From NCBI RefSeq assembly GCF_021729885.1, contig NZ_CP063401.1:3588501-3652500 (forward strand): DNA of 64,000 bases. Direction: 5' to 3'. Both the position numbers and the translations under genes were made by a program. Below the pieces are notes generated by a model. The model was not told the DNA's origin. It ran no database searches and saw nothing but the letters and a program-made list of their open reading frames with translations. The stretch is from Devosia sp. SL43 (GTDB taxonomy: Bacteria > Pseudomonadota > Alphaproteobacteria > Rhizobiales > Devosiaceae). Below, piece by piece: positions 35,455 through 45,947 of the stretch (within the stretch, counting starts at the first letter, position 1; each line of letters opens with the position of its first letter).

Positions 35455-36736
35455 AGGCCTCGTCATCGCCGCGCCCCGGTCGGGCTCGGGCAAGACCGTG
35501 ATCACCCTTGGCCTGCTGGCCGCCTTGCGGCGGCGCGGCGTGGTCGTGGCTCCGGCCAAGACCGGTCCCGACTATATCGACCCAACCTTCCTCGGCCGTG
35601 CCGCCCTGCGCGACGCGGTCAATCTCGACCCCTGGTCGATGCAACCCAAGCGGCTGAAGGCATTGGCCGAAATGCAGGCGACCGGCGCCGACCTGCTGCT
35701 GGTCGAGGGCGTCATGGGCCTGTTCGATGGCGCCGCCGATGGTTTTGGCTCGACGGCCGATCTGGCCACGCTGCTCGAACTCCCCGTTGTCCTGGTGATC
35801 GATGCCACAAGCCAGAGCCAGTCGGTGGCGCCATTGGTGGCCGGCTTCGCCAATTTCCGCGTCGGCCTCCGGCTGGGCGGCGTCATCTTCAACCGTGTCG
35901 CCTCGATGAAGCACGAGCGCATGCTGGTCGATGCGCTGGCCGTGACCGGCATTCCCTGTCTGGGTGCCATCCCGCGCAATCCGGCGCTGGCGCTACCCGA
36001 GCGCCACCTTGGGCTGGTCCTGCCCGGCGAAGTCGCAGCTTTCGACAGCTTCCTCGATGCTGCTGCCGAGACCATGGGCGATTTCGTCGACCTCACCAGA
36101 TTGCAGGCGCTGGCCGCGCCTTTGCCCGCGACGGATGCTGATCCGGCCCCGCTGCCGCCACTGGGCCAACGCACCGCCATTGCCCGCGACGACGCCTTCG
36201 CCTTCCTCTATCCCCACCTACTCGACGGCTGGCGCGCCATGGGTGCCGAACTCAGTTTCTTCTCACCGCTGGCCGATGAGGGACCATCACCCGATTGTAC
36301 GGCGGTATTCCTGCCCGGGGGATATCCTGAATTGCATGGCGAGCGCCTCGCCGCAGCGGGCCGGTTCAAGGCCGGCCTGACGGACGCCAAAAATCGCGAT
36401 GCGCTCATCTATGGCGAGTGCGGTGGCTTCATGGTGCTGGGTGATGCCCTGGTCGACAAGACCGGGCAAAGCCACGCCATGACGGGCCTCCTGCCGGTCA
36501 CCACTCGCATCGACCGGCCCAAGCGCATCCTGGGTTATCGCAAGTTGACCCAGTCCGGCGATCTGCCCTGGCCGGGGCATCTGAACGGCCACGAGTTCCA
36601 CTACTCCTCCGCCAAACAATCCCGCCTGCCGCCGCTCTTTGCGGCTACTGATGCGCTGGGTGAGGCCATGCCGCCTATGGGCGCGGTGCTTGGTCGGGTC
36701 ATGGGGTCTTACGCCCATGTCATCGATGCGGCATAA
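35441..36736 (+). CDS. cobB: Cobyrinic / hydrogenobyrinic acid a,c-diamide synthase
   Basis: A 431-residue glutamine amidotransferase that amidates the a and c side chains. The ATP-binding P-loop is PRSGSGKTV, followed by [12 protein letters not shown]; the amidotransferase half has [14 protein letters not shown] and the nucleophile Cys in [19 protein letters not shown] precedes ATG 35441 inside the end of cobA, confirming this start over the longer frame. Confidence 0.95.
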   Translation: MSLAKGLVIAAPRSGSGKTVITLGLLAALRRRGVVVAPAKTGPDYIDPTFLGRAALRDAVNLDPWSMQPKRLKALAEMQATGADLLLVEGVMGLFDGAADGFGSTADLATLLELPVVLVIDATSQSQSVAPLVAGFANFRVGLRLGGVIFNRVASMKHERMLVDALAVTGIPCLGAIPRNPALALPERHLGLVLPGEVAAFDSFLDAAAETMGDFVDLTRLQALAAPLPATDADPAPLPPLGQRTAIARDDAFAFLYPHLLDGWRAMGAELSFFSPLADEGPSPDCTAVFLPGGYPELHGERLAAAGRFKAGLTDAKNRDALIYGECGGFMVLGDALVDKTGQSHAMTGLLPVTTRIDRPKRILGYRKLTQSGDLPWPGHLNGHEFHYSSAKQSRLPPLFAATDALGEAMPPMGAVLGRVMGSYAHVIDAA

Positions 36737-36743
36737 GGCTGGC

Positions 36744-38207
36744 ATGGCTAAATCCTTGATGTTCATGGGCACCGGGTCCGATGTCGGCAAGTCGCTTGTC
36801 GTTGCCGGTCTCTGCCGTGCGCTGGCCAATCGCGGGCTGCGCGTGGCGCCGTTCAAGCCGCAGAACATGAGCAACAATGCTGCCGTGACGGCCGATGGCG
36901 GCGAGATCGGCCGGGCCCAGGCCTTGCAGGCGCGGGCGTCACGGCGCGAACCGGTGACGGCGATGAACCCGGTCCTGCTCAAGCCTGAACAGGAAACCGG
37001 TTCGCAAGTGGTCGTGCGCGGCCAGAGGCGGGCCTCGATGTCGGCGCGCGCCTATTGGCAGGAGCGTGGCAAGCTCATGCCGGAGGTGCTGGGTGCATTC
37101 CGCGAACTGGCCCAGGACGTTGACTACGTCATCGTCGAGGGCGCCGGCAGCGCCTCGGAGGTCAATCTCCGCGCCAACGACATCGCCAATTTCGGCTTCG
37201 CGCAGGCCGCCAAGGTGCCGGTTGTGCTGGTCGGCGATATCAACCGCGGTGGCGTTATCGCCTCCATTGTCGGCACGTTCGCGGTGATCGACCCGGCCGA
37301 CGCAGCCTTGATTCGCGGCACCCTGATCAACAAATTCCAGGGCGATCCCAGCCTGTTTTCAGCGGGGATAGATTTTATCCGCAAGCGGACGGGGGTGCCC
37401 TGCCTGGGACCAATCCCATGGTTTGCCGATGCCGCGAAACTCCCCGCGGAGGATTCGATGTCTCTGCACACTCTGCCGCAAAATGCGGATGGAGTGATGG
37501 TCATAGCCGTCACACAATTGCCCCGGATCGCCAACTTCGACGATCTCGATCCGCTGCGGGCCGAACCAGGCGTCAGGGTGGTGATGGTGCAGCCGGGCGA
37601 AGCGATCCCTCGCGATGCCCACTGGATCGTGCTGCCCGGCTCGAAGGCCACGCGCAGCGATCTGGCTGCCTTGCGCAGCAACGGCTGGGACACCGATATC
37701 CTCGCCCATGTCCGCGCCGGGGGGCGGGTGATGGGGATTTGCGGCGGGTACCAGATGCTGGGCAGGAGTATAGCCGACCCTGCTGGCATCGAGGGTAACC
37801 CTGGCACCAGCGAAGGGCTGGGTCTGCTCGATGTCAATACCGTGCTGACGCCGGTCAAGCAATTGCGGGTCGAGCAGGCGGTTCATGTCGCGTCGGGCGC
37901 GGCGATCAGCGGTTATCACATGCATATGGGCGTGACCGAAGGTCCGGATCGGGGGCGGCCATTTGCCCGCATCGGCCATGACGATGAGGGCGCTATCAGC
38001 GCCAACGGCCGCATCGCGGGGACGTATCTCCACGGTCTGTTCGCCGCCGATGGCTTCCGCCGCGCCCTTCTCGGCAACGTCGCCAGTCCCGATCTCGACT
38101 ATGAGGCCGGTATTGAGCGTGCCCTTGACGATCTGGCGGCGCATCTCGAAAAGCATCTCGATATTGATGCGCTGCTGGCGATGGCCGAACCGACAGGACT
38201 GGATTGA
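36744..38207 (+). CDS. cobQ: Cobyric acid synthase
   Basis: A 487-residue amidotransferase completing the b, d, e and g amidations to give cobyric acid. The N-terminal ATPase has [19 protein letters not shown] and [10 protein letters not shown]; the amidotransferase half has the catalytic Cys in [10 protein letters not shown] and GTYLHGLF with the catalytic His. The start at ATG 36744 gives the normal N terminus. It shares one base with the cobD start. Confidence 0.96.
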   Translation: MAKSLMFMGTGSDVGKSLVVAGLCRALANRGLRVAPFKPQNMSNNAAVTADGGEIGRAQALQARASRREPVTAMNPVLLKPEQETGSQVVVRGQRRASMSARAYWQERGKLMPEVLGAFRELAQDVDYVIVEGAGSASEVNLRANDIANFGFAQAAKVPVVLVGDINRGGVIASIVGTFAVIDPADAALIRGTLINKFQGDPSLFSAGIDFIRKRTGVPCLGPIPWFADAAKLPAEDSMSLHTLPQNADGVMVIAVTQLPRIANFDDLDPLRAEPGVRVVMVQPGEAIPRDAHWIVLPGSKATRSDLAALRSNGWDTDILAHVRAGGRVMGICGGYQMLGRSIADPAGIEGNPGTSEGLGLLDVNTVLTPVKQLRVEQAVHVASGAAISGYHMHMGVTEGPDRGRPFARIGHDDEGAISANGRIAGTYLHGLFAADGFRRALLGNVASPDLDYEAGIERALDDLAAHLEKHLDIDALLAMAEPTGLD

Positions 38208-39169
38208 TGCACGCCTTCGTTGCCCCCCTGGCTCTGCTCATCGAGCGCTGGCTCGGCTATTCGCCGCGCCTGGTCGCCGCCATCGGCCATCCGGTCATGT
38301 GGTTCGGCGCGTTGATCACGTATCTCGAAACGCGGCTCAACACCGACAAGCGCAGCGGCGAGCAGCGCCGCCTGGCCGGCCTCGTTGCGCTGACGGTGTT
38401 GCTTCTACTGGTTCTCGTCCTGTCAATCGCCGTGCAACAAGGCGTGCGGGCCATTCCTGGCGGCTTTGTCGTCGAAATCCTAATCGCGACACCGTTCCTC
38501 GCGCAAAAAGAGCTCCGCCGCGCCGTGCAGGCCGTTGCCGATGCACTGCGGACCTCGCTCGATGCGGGCCGCGAGGCGGTGAGCCATATCGTCGGCCGCG
38601 ATCCGCAGGCGCTCGATGAGGCTGGGGTGTCCCGTGCGGCCATTGAAACGCTTGCCGAAAGCACCTGCGACGGTGTGGTCGCCCCCGGGTTCTGGCTGGT
38701 GCTGCTCGGACTGCCCGGCATTGTTCTCTACAAGGCCATCAACACCGCCGATTCCATGATCGGTCATCTCAACGAGCGCTATCGCGACTATGGCTGGGCT
38801 GCCGCCAAACTGGACGACATAGTGAACTGGCTCCCGGCGCGGCTGACGGCAGTCCTGATCACTGCTGCCTGCTTCGTCACCGACCATGCCAGTCCGGGGA
38901 AGGCTTGGGCTACGGCCCAACGCGATGCCCGCAAACATGCCTCACCCAATTCGGGCTGGCCCGAGGCGGCCTTCGCCGGAGCCCTGGGCTTCAGACTCGG
39001 CGGTCCCCGCAGCTATGCGGGTGAGGTGGTCGATTTGCCAAGCTTCGGTGATGGCAAGTCGGAGCTGGTCGACAGCGATATCTTGCGCGCGCTGGTGCTG
39101 TATCGCAGCACGCTCAATGTGCTGCTGGGGCTGAGCTTGGTGGTGGCGCTGCTGGTCTGGGCGGCTTAG
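38207..39169 (+). CDS. cobD: Adenosylcobinamide-phosphate synthase (CobD/CbiB)
   Basis: A 320-residue membrane enzyme that joins the aminopropanol arm to cobyric acid. Several hydrophobic helices and the conserved blocks ESTCDGVVAPGFW, INTADSMIGHLNERYRDYGWAAAKLDDI and ARKHASPNSGWPEAAFAGALG are all present. The ATG follows directly after the cobQ TGA with overlap (TGATG), which makes it the last gene of cobA-cobB-cobQ-cobD. A palindromic repeat follows. Confidence 0.95.
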   Translation: MHAFVAPLALLIERWLGYSPRLVAAIGHPVMWFGALITYLETRLNTDKRSGEQRRLAGLVALTVLLLLVLVLSIAVQQGVRAIPGGFVVEILIATPFLAQKELRRAVQAVADALRTSLDAGREAVSHIVGRDPQALDEAGVSRAAIETLAESTCDGVVAPGFWLVLLGLPGIVLYKAINTADSMIGHLNERYRDYGWAAAKLDDIVNWLPARLTAVLITAACFVTDHASPGKAWATAQRDARKHASPNSGWPEAAFAGALGFRLGGPRSYAGEVVDLPSFGDGKSELVDSDILRALVLYRSTLNVLLGLSLVVALLVWAA

Positions 39170-39191
39170 CGGCGAGGTGAGTCTCTGGCGG

Positions 39192-39310
39192 GTACCCCCA
39201 CCTAACCTCCCCCTGACAGGGGGAGGAATCTGGCTGGTGGATTTGGTCGGATGTGGCCACAAGCTCGATCGGTCCCTCCCCCTTTTCAGGGGGAGGCTAG
39301 GTGGGGGTAC
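39192..39310. repeat. Intergenic palindromic repeat, family A copy 4
   Basis: A 119-bp element with ends GTACCCCCACCTAACCTCCC and AGGCTAGGTGGGGGTAC matching copies at 72, 17689 and 32165. It fills the space between convergent cobD and cobU. Confidence 0.88.
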
Positions 39311-39315
39311 TCTTC

Positions 39316-39870
39316 CTAAGCCTCGTGTATCCGGCTCTCGGCCTGCCCCGGCGCCTCGCCTTTGAGCGTCATCGGCAATCCCGCCACCACGAAATACACA
39401 TCGTCGCAAATCTCGGCCAAACGCTGATGGGCCGAGCCCGCCAGATCGCGAAAGGTCCGGGCCATGGCATTGTCGGGCACGATGCCCAGGCCCACCTCGT
39501 TGCTGACGAGGATGACCTTGGCAGCCTTGAGCTGCACCAGTGTCGCGCCGAGCTCACTGACATGCTGAGCCACATCCTCATTGGCAAGTAGTAGGTTGGT
39601 GATCCACAACGTCAGGCAATCGACCAGGATCACATCGTGGTCGATAGACGCCTTGAGCAGCGCATCCGACAGCGCGATCGGCTCCTCGATGGTGACGAAT
39701 CGGTCGCCCCGGCCTGCCTTGTGGCTGGCCACACGGTCGCGCATTTCGCCGTCGAGTGCCTCGGCTGTCGCCAGATAGGCAGGCCGAACGCCGCTGCGCA
39801 GGGCAAGGCTTTCCGAAAAGGCTGTCTTGCCCGATCGGGCTCCGCCCAGCACCAGCACGTGTCGCGTCAT
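39316..39870 (-). CDS. cobU: Bifunctional adenosylcobinamide kinase / guanylyltransferase
   Basis: A 184-residue CobU/CobP enzyme that phosphorylates adenosylcobinamide and attaches GMP. P-loop GGARSGKTAFSE (residues 8-19), VDCLTLWITNLL and the late motif SNEVGLGIVPDN are characteristic. It is convergent with cobD. Together with cobA, B, Q, D and O it covers much of the late pathway; cobV (cobS-type synthase) is not here. Confidence 0.95.
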   Translation of the reverse strand: MTRHVLVLGGARSGKTAFSESLALRSGVRPAYLATAEALDGEMRDRVASHKAGRGDRFVTIEEPIALSDALLKASIDHDVILVDCLTLWITNLLLANEDVAQHVSELGATLVQLKAAKVILVSNEVGLGIVPDNAMARTFRDLAGSAHQRLAEICDDVYFVVAGLPMTLKGEAPGQAESRIHEA

Positions 39871-40083
39871 ATCGCCGTCTCCATACCGTCCGCCGCTGCG
39901 GCATTCTCAACAAAAGGCCCGAGGCCCGAACCGGTTGCGCATGGTCCGCAGGTAAGCCATGCAAAGGCCAAGCTTGGCAGGTGCTTTTTGTGCCTTATTC
40001 TACTTTCGTCTTAGCTGCTTTCGCATTATGGTCCGCGCCGAAACGAGACCTTAGAATCCCTCCAATCCACGGAGAATCCTAGC

Positions 40084-41019
40084 GTGACCAGATACTACCT
40101 TGGCGTCGATGGCGGCGGTACCAATTGCCGCGTCCGTCTGGCCGATGAGAATCTGAACACGCTGGCCGAGGTCAAGAACGGTCGCTCCAACCTACAGATC
40201 GATGCAGGCGACCCGGCCTTCAAGGCGATCAGCGACGGCACGCGCGACGTGTTCTCGGCGGCCGGCCTCGATTATGCGCAAACCGCCAATACCTATGCCT
40301 GCTTCGGCATGGCCGGTGGCCGTATGGATTCGGCCCGCGCCGAGTTTGCTGCCCGCGCCTGGCCGTTCGCGGGGGTCAAGGTCTATGACGACATCGACAT
40401 CGCCCATGCCGGCGCCCTGGGTGGCGGCGAGGGTGGCGTGATCATCGTCGGCACCGGTTCGGCCGCCATGTCGATCGTCGGTGGCAAGCGCTACCAGGCC
40501 GGCGGTTGGGGCTTCCCCACCGGCGACCAGATGAGCGGCGCCATCCTCGGTCGCGAGTTGATGCGCTATTCGGTCGAAGCCGAAGATGGGCTCGTCGAAG
40601 GCTCGCCGCTTACCAAGGCCGTCATCGAGCGCCTCGGCGGCAACAACCAGGCGGTGATGGCCTGGGCCTTCGCCACCGGGCTCGATCTCACCATTCTCAG
40701 CAGCGATGGCTCCGAAGGCTGTGATGACGCGCTGATCGGGCGCGCGCCGGCCGAATTCGGCAAGCTGATGCCGCTCTTCATCGAGTACCTCGAAAAGGGC
40801 GATCCGGTGGCCCAGAAGATGCTCGATATCGAGCTGGGCTATATCGACACCTATGCCAACTGGTTCAAGCGCCACGGCGCCGAGGTGATGGCCATTGTCG
40901 GTGGCTTCGGCCAGCGCCTGTTCCCCATTCTCGAAGCGCGCTACGGCGCCTTTGTGGCCCTGCCGCAATACGAACCCCTTCACGGCGCGGTTATCCTCGC
41001 CAAGCAGAACTTCGCCTAG
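40084..41019 (+). CDS. BadF/BadG/BcrA/BcrD-type sugar kinase (probable GlcNAc kinase)
   Basis: A 311-residue actin-fold kinase: phosphate-1 loop YLGVDGGGTNCRVRL (residues ~5-19), IVGTGSAAMSI for phosphate-2, and GGWGFPTGDQMSGAILG. Family members phosphorylate N-acetylglucosamine or glucosamine, and a glucokinase role is possible given the zwf-pgl-edd operon immediately downstream. It begins at GTG 40084 with CACGGAGAA upstream. The 213-bp gap before it (39871-40083), divergent from cobU, has no gene and no motif I can name. Confidence 0.82.
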   Translation: MTRYYLGVDGGGTNCRVRLADENLNTLAEVKNGRSNLQIDAGDPAFKAISDGTRDVFSAAGLDYAQTANTYACFGMAGGRMDSARAEFAARAWPFAGVKVYDDIDIAHAGALGGGEGGVIIVGTGSAAMSIVGGKRYQAGGWGFPTGDQMSGAILGRELMRYSVEAEDGLVEGSPLTKAVIERLGGNNQAVMAWAFATGLDLTILSSDGSEGCDDALIGRAPAEFGKLMPLFIEYLEKGDPVAQKMLDIELGYIDTYANWFKRHGAEVMAIVGGFGQRLFPILEARYGAFVALPQYEPLHGAVILAKQNFA

Positions 41020-41159
41020 ATGCGTCGATGTTCGGATGATGGAGGCCTGCGAATGACAGTTTTCTGCGCTTCCGGTACTCACGTACTGAAACGTACGCTC
41101 CGTTCCGGTTCTCGAAAACCGCCCTTCTCGGCTCTCCCTGATCCGAATCTCGACGCATC
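41019..41159. repeat. 141-bp element with terminal inverted repeats
   Basis: Ends GATGCGTCGATGTTCGGAT (41019-41037) and ATCCGAATCTCGACGCATC (41141-41159) are inverted copies with two mismatches in 19 bases. The inside contains CGTAC repeats and CCGGTACTCACGTACTG. It starts at the kinase stop codon and ends 20 bases before zwf. It looks like a miniature inverted-repeat element or a structured leader; no ORF. Confidence 0.65.
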
Positions 41160-41179
41160 TACCCAAAAGGACTAGCCCA

Positions 41180-42661
41180 TTGTCCAGCCGTATCATTCCC
41201 GTCCAGCCCTTCGACTATGTGGTGTTTGGCGCCACGGGCGACTTGACCAAGCGCAAGCTCATTCCTGCGCTGTATCACCGCTTCAAGGACGGCCAGTTCG
41301 ACGAGCAGAGCCGCATCATCGGTGCGTCGCGTTCCAAGCTGAGCGACGCCGAGTTCCAGAAGGCGGCACGCGACGCCATCACCCAGTTCGTCGAGAAGGA
41401 ATATCAGGACGAGGCGGTGATCGATCGCTTCATCAAGATTTTCTCCTATGTCTCGGTCGACGCCAGCAACCCTGAGGGTTCGGGCGACCTCGGCAAGAAG
41501 CTGCGCAGCGATCCCAAGATCATCCGCGCCTTCTACCTGGCGGTTGCGCCCGACCTGTTCGAACCGATTGCCGAATACCTGCAGGCCAAGAAACTCTATC
41601 GTCGCGACGCGCGCGTGGTGATCGAGAAGCCGCTGGGTCATGACCTGGCTTCGTCGATGGAAATCAACGACGGCGTGGCCAAGATATTCAAGGAAGATCA
41701 GGTCTACCGCATCGACCACTATCTCGGCAAAGAGACGGTGCAGAACCTGCTGGCTCTGCGCTTCGCCAACACGCTGTTCGAGCCCATCTGGAACTCGGCC
41801 CATATCGACCACGTGCAGCTGACCGTGGCTGAATCGGTCGGCGCCGGCACACGCGGCTATTACGACGAATCCGGCGCTTTGCGCGACATGATCCAGAACC
41901 ACATGCTGCAGCTGCTCTGCCTCGTCGCCATGGAGCCGCCGGCTTCGGACGATGCCAATGCGCTGCGCGACGAAAAGCTCAAGGTGCTGCGGGCGCTCAA
42001 GCCGATCGTCAATGGCGACGTCAGCAAGAACACCGTGCGCGGCCAGTATAAGGGCGTAAAGTCCGAGACGACGTCTGTGGCGGGCTATCAGGACGAATTG
42101 CCCGACGCCAAGAAGGGCAGCCGCACCGAGACCTTCGTTGCCCTCAAGGCCGAGGTCGAAAACTGGCGCTGGGCTGGCGTGCCGTTCTACTTCCGCACTG
42201 GCAAGCGCATGGCCAGCCGCGCCTCGGAAATCTGCATCCAGTTCAAGCCGATCCCGCATTCCATCTTCGACCATGCCGAAGGCGCCGCCAAGGCCAACAA
42301 GCTCATCATCCGCCTGCAGCCCGACGAGGGCGTCAAGCTGATGATGATGATCAAGGATCCAGGCCCGGGCGGCATGCGCTTGCGCGAAGTGCCGCTGAAC
42401 CTCTCGTTCGCCCAGACGTTCACCGAGCGGACGCCGGAGGCCTATGAGCGCCTGCTGCTCGACGTGATCCGTGGCAACCAGACCCTGTTCATGCGCCGCG
42501 ACGAACTCGAAGCGGCCTGGAAGTGGGTCGACCCGATCCGCGAAGCCTGGGACCGCTCAAGCGAGCCGCCGCAGTCCTACGTGGCCGGCACCTGGGGTCC
42601 TTCGGGCTCGATCGCGCTCATCGAGCGCGACGGCCGCACCTGGTATGAGGACGATAACTAG
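41180..42661 (+). CDS. zwf: Glucose-6-phosphate 1-dehydrogenase
   Basis: A 493-residue enzyme oxidising glucose-6-phosphate to the lactone with NADP. The coenzyme loop is [17 protein letters not shown] (~residues 14-30) and the substrate/catalytic motif RIDHYLGKE near residue 178. The start appears to be a TTG at 41180 after AAAAGGA. Its TAG shares one base with the GTG of pgl, giving tight coupling. First enzyme of the Entner-Doudoroff route here. Confidence 0.96.
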   Translation: MSSRIIPVQPFDYVVFGATGDLTKRKLIPALYHRFKDGQFDEQSRIIGASRSKLSDAEFQKAARDAITQFVEKEYQDEAVIDRFIKIFSYVSVDASNPEGSGDLGKKLRSDPKIIRAFYLAVAPDLFEPIAEYLQAKKLYRRDARVVIEKPLGHDLASSMEINDGVAKIFKEDQVYRIDHYLGKETVQNLLALRFANTLFEPIWNSAHIDHVQLTVAESVGAGTRGYYDESGALRDMIQNHMLQLLCLVAMEPPASDDANALRDEKLKVLRALKPIVNGDVSKNTVRGQYKGVKSETTSVAGYQDELPDAKKGSRTETFVALKAEVENWRWAGVPFYFRTGKRMASRASEICIQFKPIPHSIFDHAEGAAKANKLIIRLQPDEGVKLMMMIKDPGPGGMRLREVPLNLSFAQTFTERTPEAYERLLLDVIRGNQTLFMRRDELEAAWKWVDPIREAWDRSSEPPQSYVAGTWGPSGSIALIERDGRTWYEDDN

Positions 42662-43356
42662 TGACCATCGAACGCCGCACATTCGCCGATAAGCCGACCC
42701 TCGCCAAGGAACTGGCCGAGGCCGTGGCTGACCGTATCCGGACGGCCATCGAAGAGCGCGGCACGGCGGCGATCGCGGTCAGCGGCGGGTCGACACCGGC
42801 GCGGTTCTTCCAGTTTCTCGGCAAGACCAAGGATATCGACTGGTCCAAGGTCATCGTGACGCTGGTCGATGAACGCTGGGTCGATGACACCAACAACCGC
42901 TCCAACGCGCTTCTGGTCAACGAACGCATGCTGCAGGGTCCGGCGGCCGTGGCGCGCTTCTTCCCGCTCTATTCGGGCGGCGACGAACCCGACGCGGTCA
43001 GCGTCGCCAAGACCAATGCGCTGATGTCCAAGCTGCCCGAGCCCTTCGCGGCGGTGGTGCTCGGCATGGGCAGCGATGGCCACACCGCATCGTTCTTCCC
43101 GGGCGGCGATACCCTGGCCGACGCCCTGACCGGGGACGGCCCGACGATTGCCATCCGCGCGCCGGGTGCCGGCGAACCCCGCATCACCTTTACCCTTCCG
43201 CGTCTCCTCCGCACGGACGGGCTGTACCTGCATATCGAAGGGGAGGAAAAGGCCGAAGTGCTCGATAAGGCGCTGGGCGATGGTCCCACCGAGGACATGC
43301 CCATCCGCGCCGTGCTGCGCTCCGGCCATGCCGTCAACGTCTACTGGTGCCCATAG
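42661..43356 (+). CDS. pgl: 6-phosphogluconolactonase
   Basis: A 231-residue NagB-like lactonase hydrolysing 6-phosphogluconolactone. Marks: AIAVSGGSTPARFF, TLVDERWV, VLGMGSDGHTASFFPG and a late RITFTLP. The GTG start overlaps the zwf stop. It lies between zwf and edd, completing the conversion to 6-phosphogluconate. Confidence 0.95.
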   Translation: MTIERRTFADKPTLAKELAEAVADRIRTAIEERGTAAIAVSGGSTPARFFQFLGKTKDIDWSKVIVTLVDERWVDDTNNRSNALLVNERMLQGPAAVARFFPLYSGGDEPDAVSVAKTNALMSKLPEPFAAVVLGMGSDGHTASFFPGGDTLADALTGDGPTIAIRAPGAGEPRITFTLPRLLRTDGLYLHIEGEEKAEVLDKALGDGPTEDMPIRAVLRSGHAVNVYWCP

Positions 43357-43419
43357 TCCCCTCAGCGGTCCCCAATCGACCGCTCTGGCCACGAAGGGCT
43401 CCAAGAACAGGAGCCGCCC

Positions 43420-45234
43420 ATGTCTGTCCGTCAGGCCATCCAGGATGTCACCGATCGCATCGCGGCGCGTAGCCGTGACAGCCGCCGCGACTATCTTGAT
43501 CGTCTTGATGCCGCGCGCGAAGCCGGCGTCAACCGCGCCGTACTCTCCTGTGGCAACCTCGCCCACGCCTTTGCCGCCTGTACGCCGTCGGAAAAGGCGG
43601 CGCTGGCCGGCAACAAGATGCTGAACCTGGGCATTGTCACCAGCTATAACGACATGCTCTCGGCCCATCAGCCGTATCAATTCTATCCCGATATCATCAA
43701 GGAAGCGGCGCGCTCGATCGGCGCCACGGCGCAGGTTGCGGGCGGCGTGCCTGCAATGTGCGACGGCGTCACCCAGGGTCAGCCGGGCATGGACCTTTCC
43801 CTGTTCAGCCGCGACGTCATCGCCATGTCGACGGCCATCGCGCTCAGTCACAACATGTTCGACGCGGCGGTGTATCTGGGCATTTGCGACAAGATCGTCC
43901 CCGGCCTGCTCATCGGCGCACTGACTTTCGGCCACCTGCCGGCTGTATTCGTGCCCGCCGGCCCGATGCCATCGGGCATTCCCAACGACGAGAAGAGCAA
44001 GGTCCGCCAGCTCTATGCCGAGGGCAAGGTGGGCCGCGCCGAGCTGCTCGAAGCCGAGAGCAAGAGCTACCACTCGGCCGGCACCTGCACCTTCTACGGC
44101 ACCGCCAATTCCAACCAGATGCTGATGGAGATCATGGGCCTGCATCTGCCGGGCGCCAGCTTCGTCAATCCGGGCACGCCCTTGCGCGATGCGCTGACCA
44201 AGGAAGCGACGGTGCGCGCGCTGTCCCTTAGCGCGCTGGGCAACAATTATACGCCTGTCGGCCATGTGGTGGACGAGAAGTCCATCGTCAACGGCCTCGT
44301 CGGCCTGCACGCTACGGGCGGCTCGACCAATCACACCATGCACCTGATCGCCATTGCCGCTGCGGCTGGCCTCCAGGTGACTTGGGACGACATGAGCGAA
44401 CTCTCCGACGCGACGCCGCTGCTGGCCCGCGTCTATCCCAACGGCGTCGCCGACGTGAACCACTTCCATGCTGCCGGCGGCATGGGCTTCCTGATCCAGG
44501 AACTGCTGGAATCCGGCCACCTGCATGAAGACGTCAAGACCGTCTGGGGCACGGGCCTCTCCGGCTACACGGTCGAGGCCAAGCTGGTCGAAGAGAAGCT
44601 GAGCTTCGAGGCCTCGCCCAAGGAATCGGCGCTGCCCAAGGTGCTGACGTCATCAAAGACGCCATTCCAGGAATCCGGTGGCCTCAAGCTGCTGGCGGGC
44701 AATCTGGGTCGCTCGGTGATCAAGGTCTCCGCCGTCAAGGAAGAGCACCGCGTTATCGAGGCGCCCGCCAAGGTGTTCCACAGCCAGGAAGGTTTGCAGG
44801 CTGCGTTCAAGGCCGGTGAGCTCAATGGCGACATGATCGCCGTGGTTCGCTTCGCCGGCCCCAAGGCCCTGGGCATGCCCGAACTGCACAACCTCACCCC
44901 GCCGCTCAGCGTGCTGCAGGGTCGCGGCTTCAAGGTGGCACTGGTCACTGACGGCCGCATGTCGGGGGCATCAGGCAAGGTGCCGGCAGCCATTCACATG
45001 ACCCCGGAGGCCGTTGACGGCGGTCCCATCGCCAAGATCCGCGACGGCGACATGATCCGCCTCGACGCCAACGAGGGCACACTGACCTTCCTCGGCGACG
45101 AAAAGGAATTCCGCTCCCGCACGCCAGCCGTGCAGGACCTGCGCGACCAGCATTTCGGCATGGGCCGCGAACTGTTCGCGGGGTTCAGGAGCCTGGTGGG
45201 CGTGGCGGATAAGGGTGCGAGCGTGTTTCAGTAA
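43420..45234 (+). CDS. edd: Phosphogluconate dehydratase
   Basis: A 604-residue IlvD/Edd-family iron-sulphur dehydratase converting 6-phosphogluconate to KDPG. Marks: [59 protein letters not shown] with cluster cysteines, and [23 protein letters not shown] lies nine bases before ATG 43420. The aldolase eda is not adjacent, so the final step is encoded elsewhere. Confidence 0.96.
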   Translation: MSVRQAIQDVTDRIAARSRDSRRDYLDRLDAAREAGVNRAVLSCGNLAHAFAACTPSEKAALAGNKMLNLGIVTSYNDMLSAHQPYQFYPDIIKEAARSIGATAQVAGGVPAMCDGVTQGQPGMDLSLFSRDVIAMSTAIALSHNMFDAAVYLGICDKIVPGLLIGALTFGHLPAVFVPAGPMPSGIPNDEKSKVRQLYAEGKVGRAELLEAESKSYHSAGTCTFYGTANSNQMLMEIMGLHLPGASFVNPGTPLRDALTKEATVRALSLSALGNNYTPVGHVVDEKSIVNGLVGLHATGGSTNHTMHLIAIAAAAGLQVTWDDMSELSDATPLLARVYPNGVADVNHFHAAGGMGFLIQELLESGHLHEDVKTVWGTGLSGYTVEAKLVEEKLSFEASPKESALPKVLTSSKTPFQESGGLKLLAGNLGRSVIKVSAVKEEHRVIEAPAKVFHSQEGLQAAFKAGELNGDMIAVVRFAGPKALGMPELHNLTPPLSVLQGRGFKVALVTDGRMSGASGKVPAAIHMTPEAVDGGPIAKIRDGDMIRLDANEGTLTFLGDEKEFRSRTPAVQDLRDQHFGMGRELFAGFRSLVGVADKGASVFQ

Positions 45235-45237
45235 GAC

Positions 45238-45543
45238 TTACGCCGCAGGGAGGCTCATCGGTTCGATGGACTGAAGAGCCTCTTCCGCAGCAGTTTCCGC
45301 CAAGGTCAAATCGTACAAGCCCTGCATGTTGATCCAGAATTCTGGTGTCATCGAGAAGAACCGCCCGAGCCGCAGGGCGGTGTCTGGCGTCACGCCGGTT
45401 TCTTCGCGCACCAGCCGCTCGATGCGTGTCCGTGGAACACCAAGACGGGCGGCAAGCGCATAGGGCGTCAGGGCGAGCGGCTCCATCAATTCCTCCCGCA
45501 GGTATTCACCGGGATGAACCGGGGGCGTGATCCGGATTGCCAT
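45238..45543 (-). CDS. HigA-like antitoxin / XRE-type regulator
   Basis: A 101-residue HigA-family protein with an XRE helix-turn-helix. Marks: ITPPVHPGEYLREELMEPL, TPYALAARLGVPRTRIERLV and DTALRLGRFFSMTPEFWINMQ. HigA normally follows a HigB RNase toxin. Here the preceding gene, joined by TGATG overlap, is an unrelated 134-residue protein, so no HigB toxin is visible. It may be a plain regulator or pair with that protein. Start ATG 45543; longer extension is in the neighbour. Confidence 0.88.
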   Translation of the reverse strand: MAIRITPPVHPGEYLREELMEPLALTPYALAARLGVPRTRIERLVREETGVTPDTALRLGRFFSMTPEFWINMQGLYDLTLAETAAEEALQSIEPMSLPAA

Positions 45544-45947
45544 CAAGGAGACTCCATTTCGATTTTCCCATCGGCGATGAAGGGCGAAAGTTCTTCGACG
45601 ATCTTGGCGGCGAGCTTCATCTCTTTCCAGCACAACACAGCGCAGTATAGGTGAGCGGCACTCATGCCGGCGACTAGGGCAGGTGGCATTATGCTTGTCC
45701 CAGCAGTCCTTTCTAGGTCCACTGTAATCGCCTCCAGAACGCGCTCCTTTTCTTCAAATGGCCGTTCTACAAAAGCGCGCTCGTCAGGAGCAAGCTCGAT
45801 GAAATTGCGAAATCCCTGGTATGCACCAACACAAAAGTGCAGGCGCTCATCATCGCCGTAGTTGAGTGCATCGTCCATCACTCGGTCATAACGTCTAGCG
45901 ATTTTCTCAAGCGCCCGGCGCCGCCGAATATACTGAATTATGCCCAT
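45543..45947 (-). CDS. Unknown 134-aa protein between mutL and the HigA-like gene
   Basis: I do not recognise this 134-residue protein. It has a basic start (IIQYIRRRRALEKIARRYD), an acidic middle (APDERAFVERPFEEKERVLE) and a more hydrophobic stretch near residue 95 (VAGMSAAHLYCAVLCWKE), with mostly helical character. Both ends are stop-start overlaps: its ATG shares a base with the mutL TAA, and its TGA shares a base with the higA ATG. The DNA is visibly less GC-rich than the neighbours, suggesting acquisition. It occupies the toxin position relative to HigA. Confidence 0.72.
   Translation of the reverse strand: MGIIQYIRRRRALEKIARRYDRVMDDALNYGDDERLHFCVGAYQGFRNFIELAPDERAFVERPFEEKERVLEAITVDLERTAGTSIMPPALVAGMSAAHLYCAVLCWKEMKLAAKIVEELSPFIADGKIEMESP

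Noticed and set aside
41019-41159. Considered as a tRNA or other known ncRNA gene
   Set aside because: No cloverleaf, no T-loop GGTTCRA with acceptor pairing, and no known RNA family text.
42658-44526. Minus-strand 622-aa open frame opposite pgl and edd
   Set aside because: Antisense shadow of well-supported enzymes.
45238-45947. Call as a complete HigBA toxin-antitoxin pair
   Set aside because: Only the HigA-like half is recognisable; the 134-aa partner has no HigB features.
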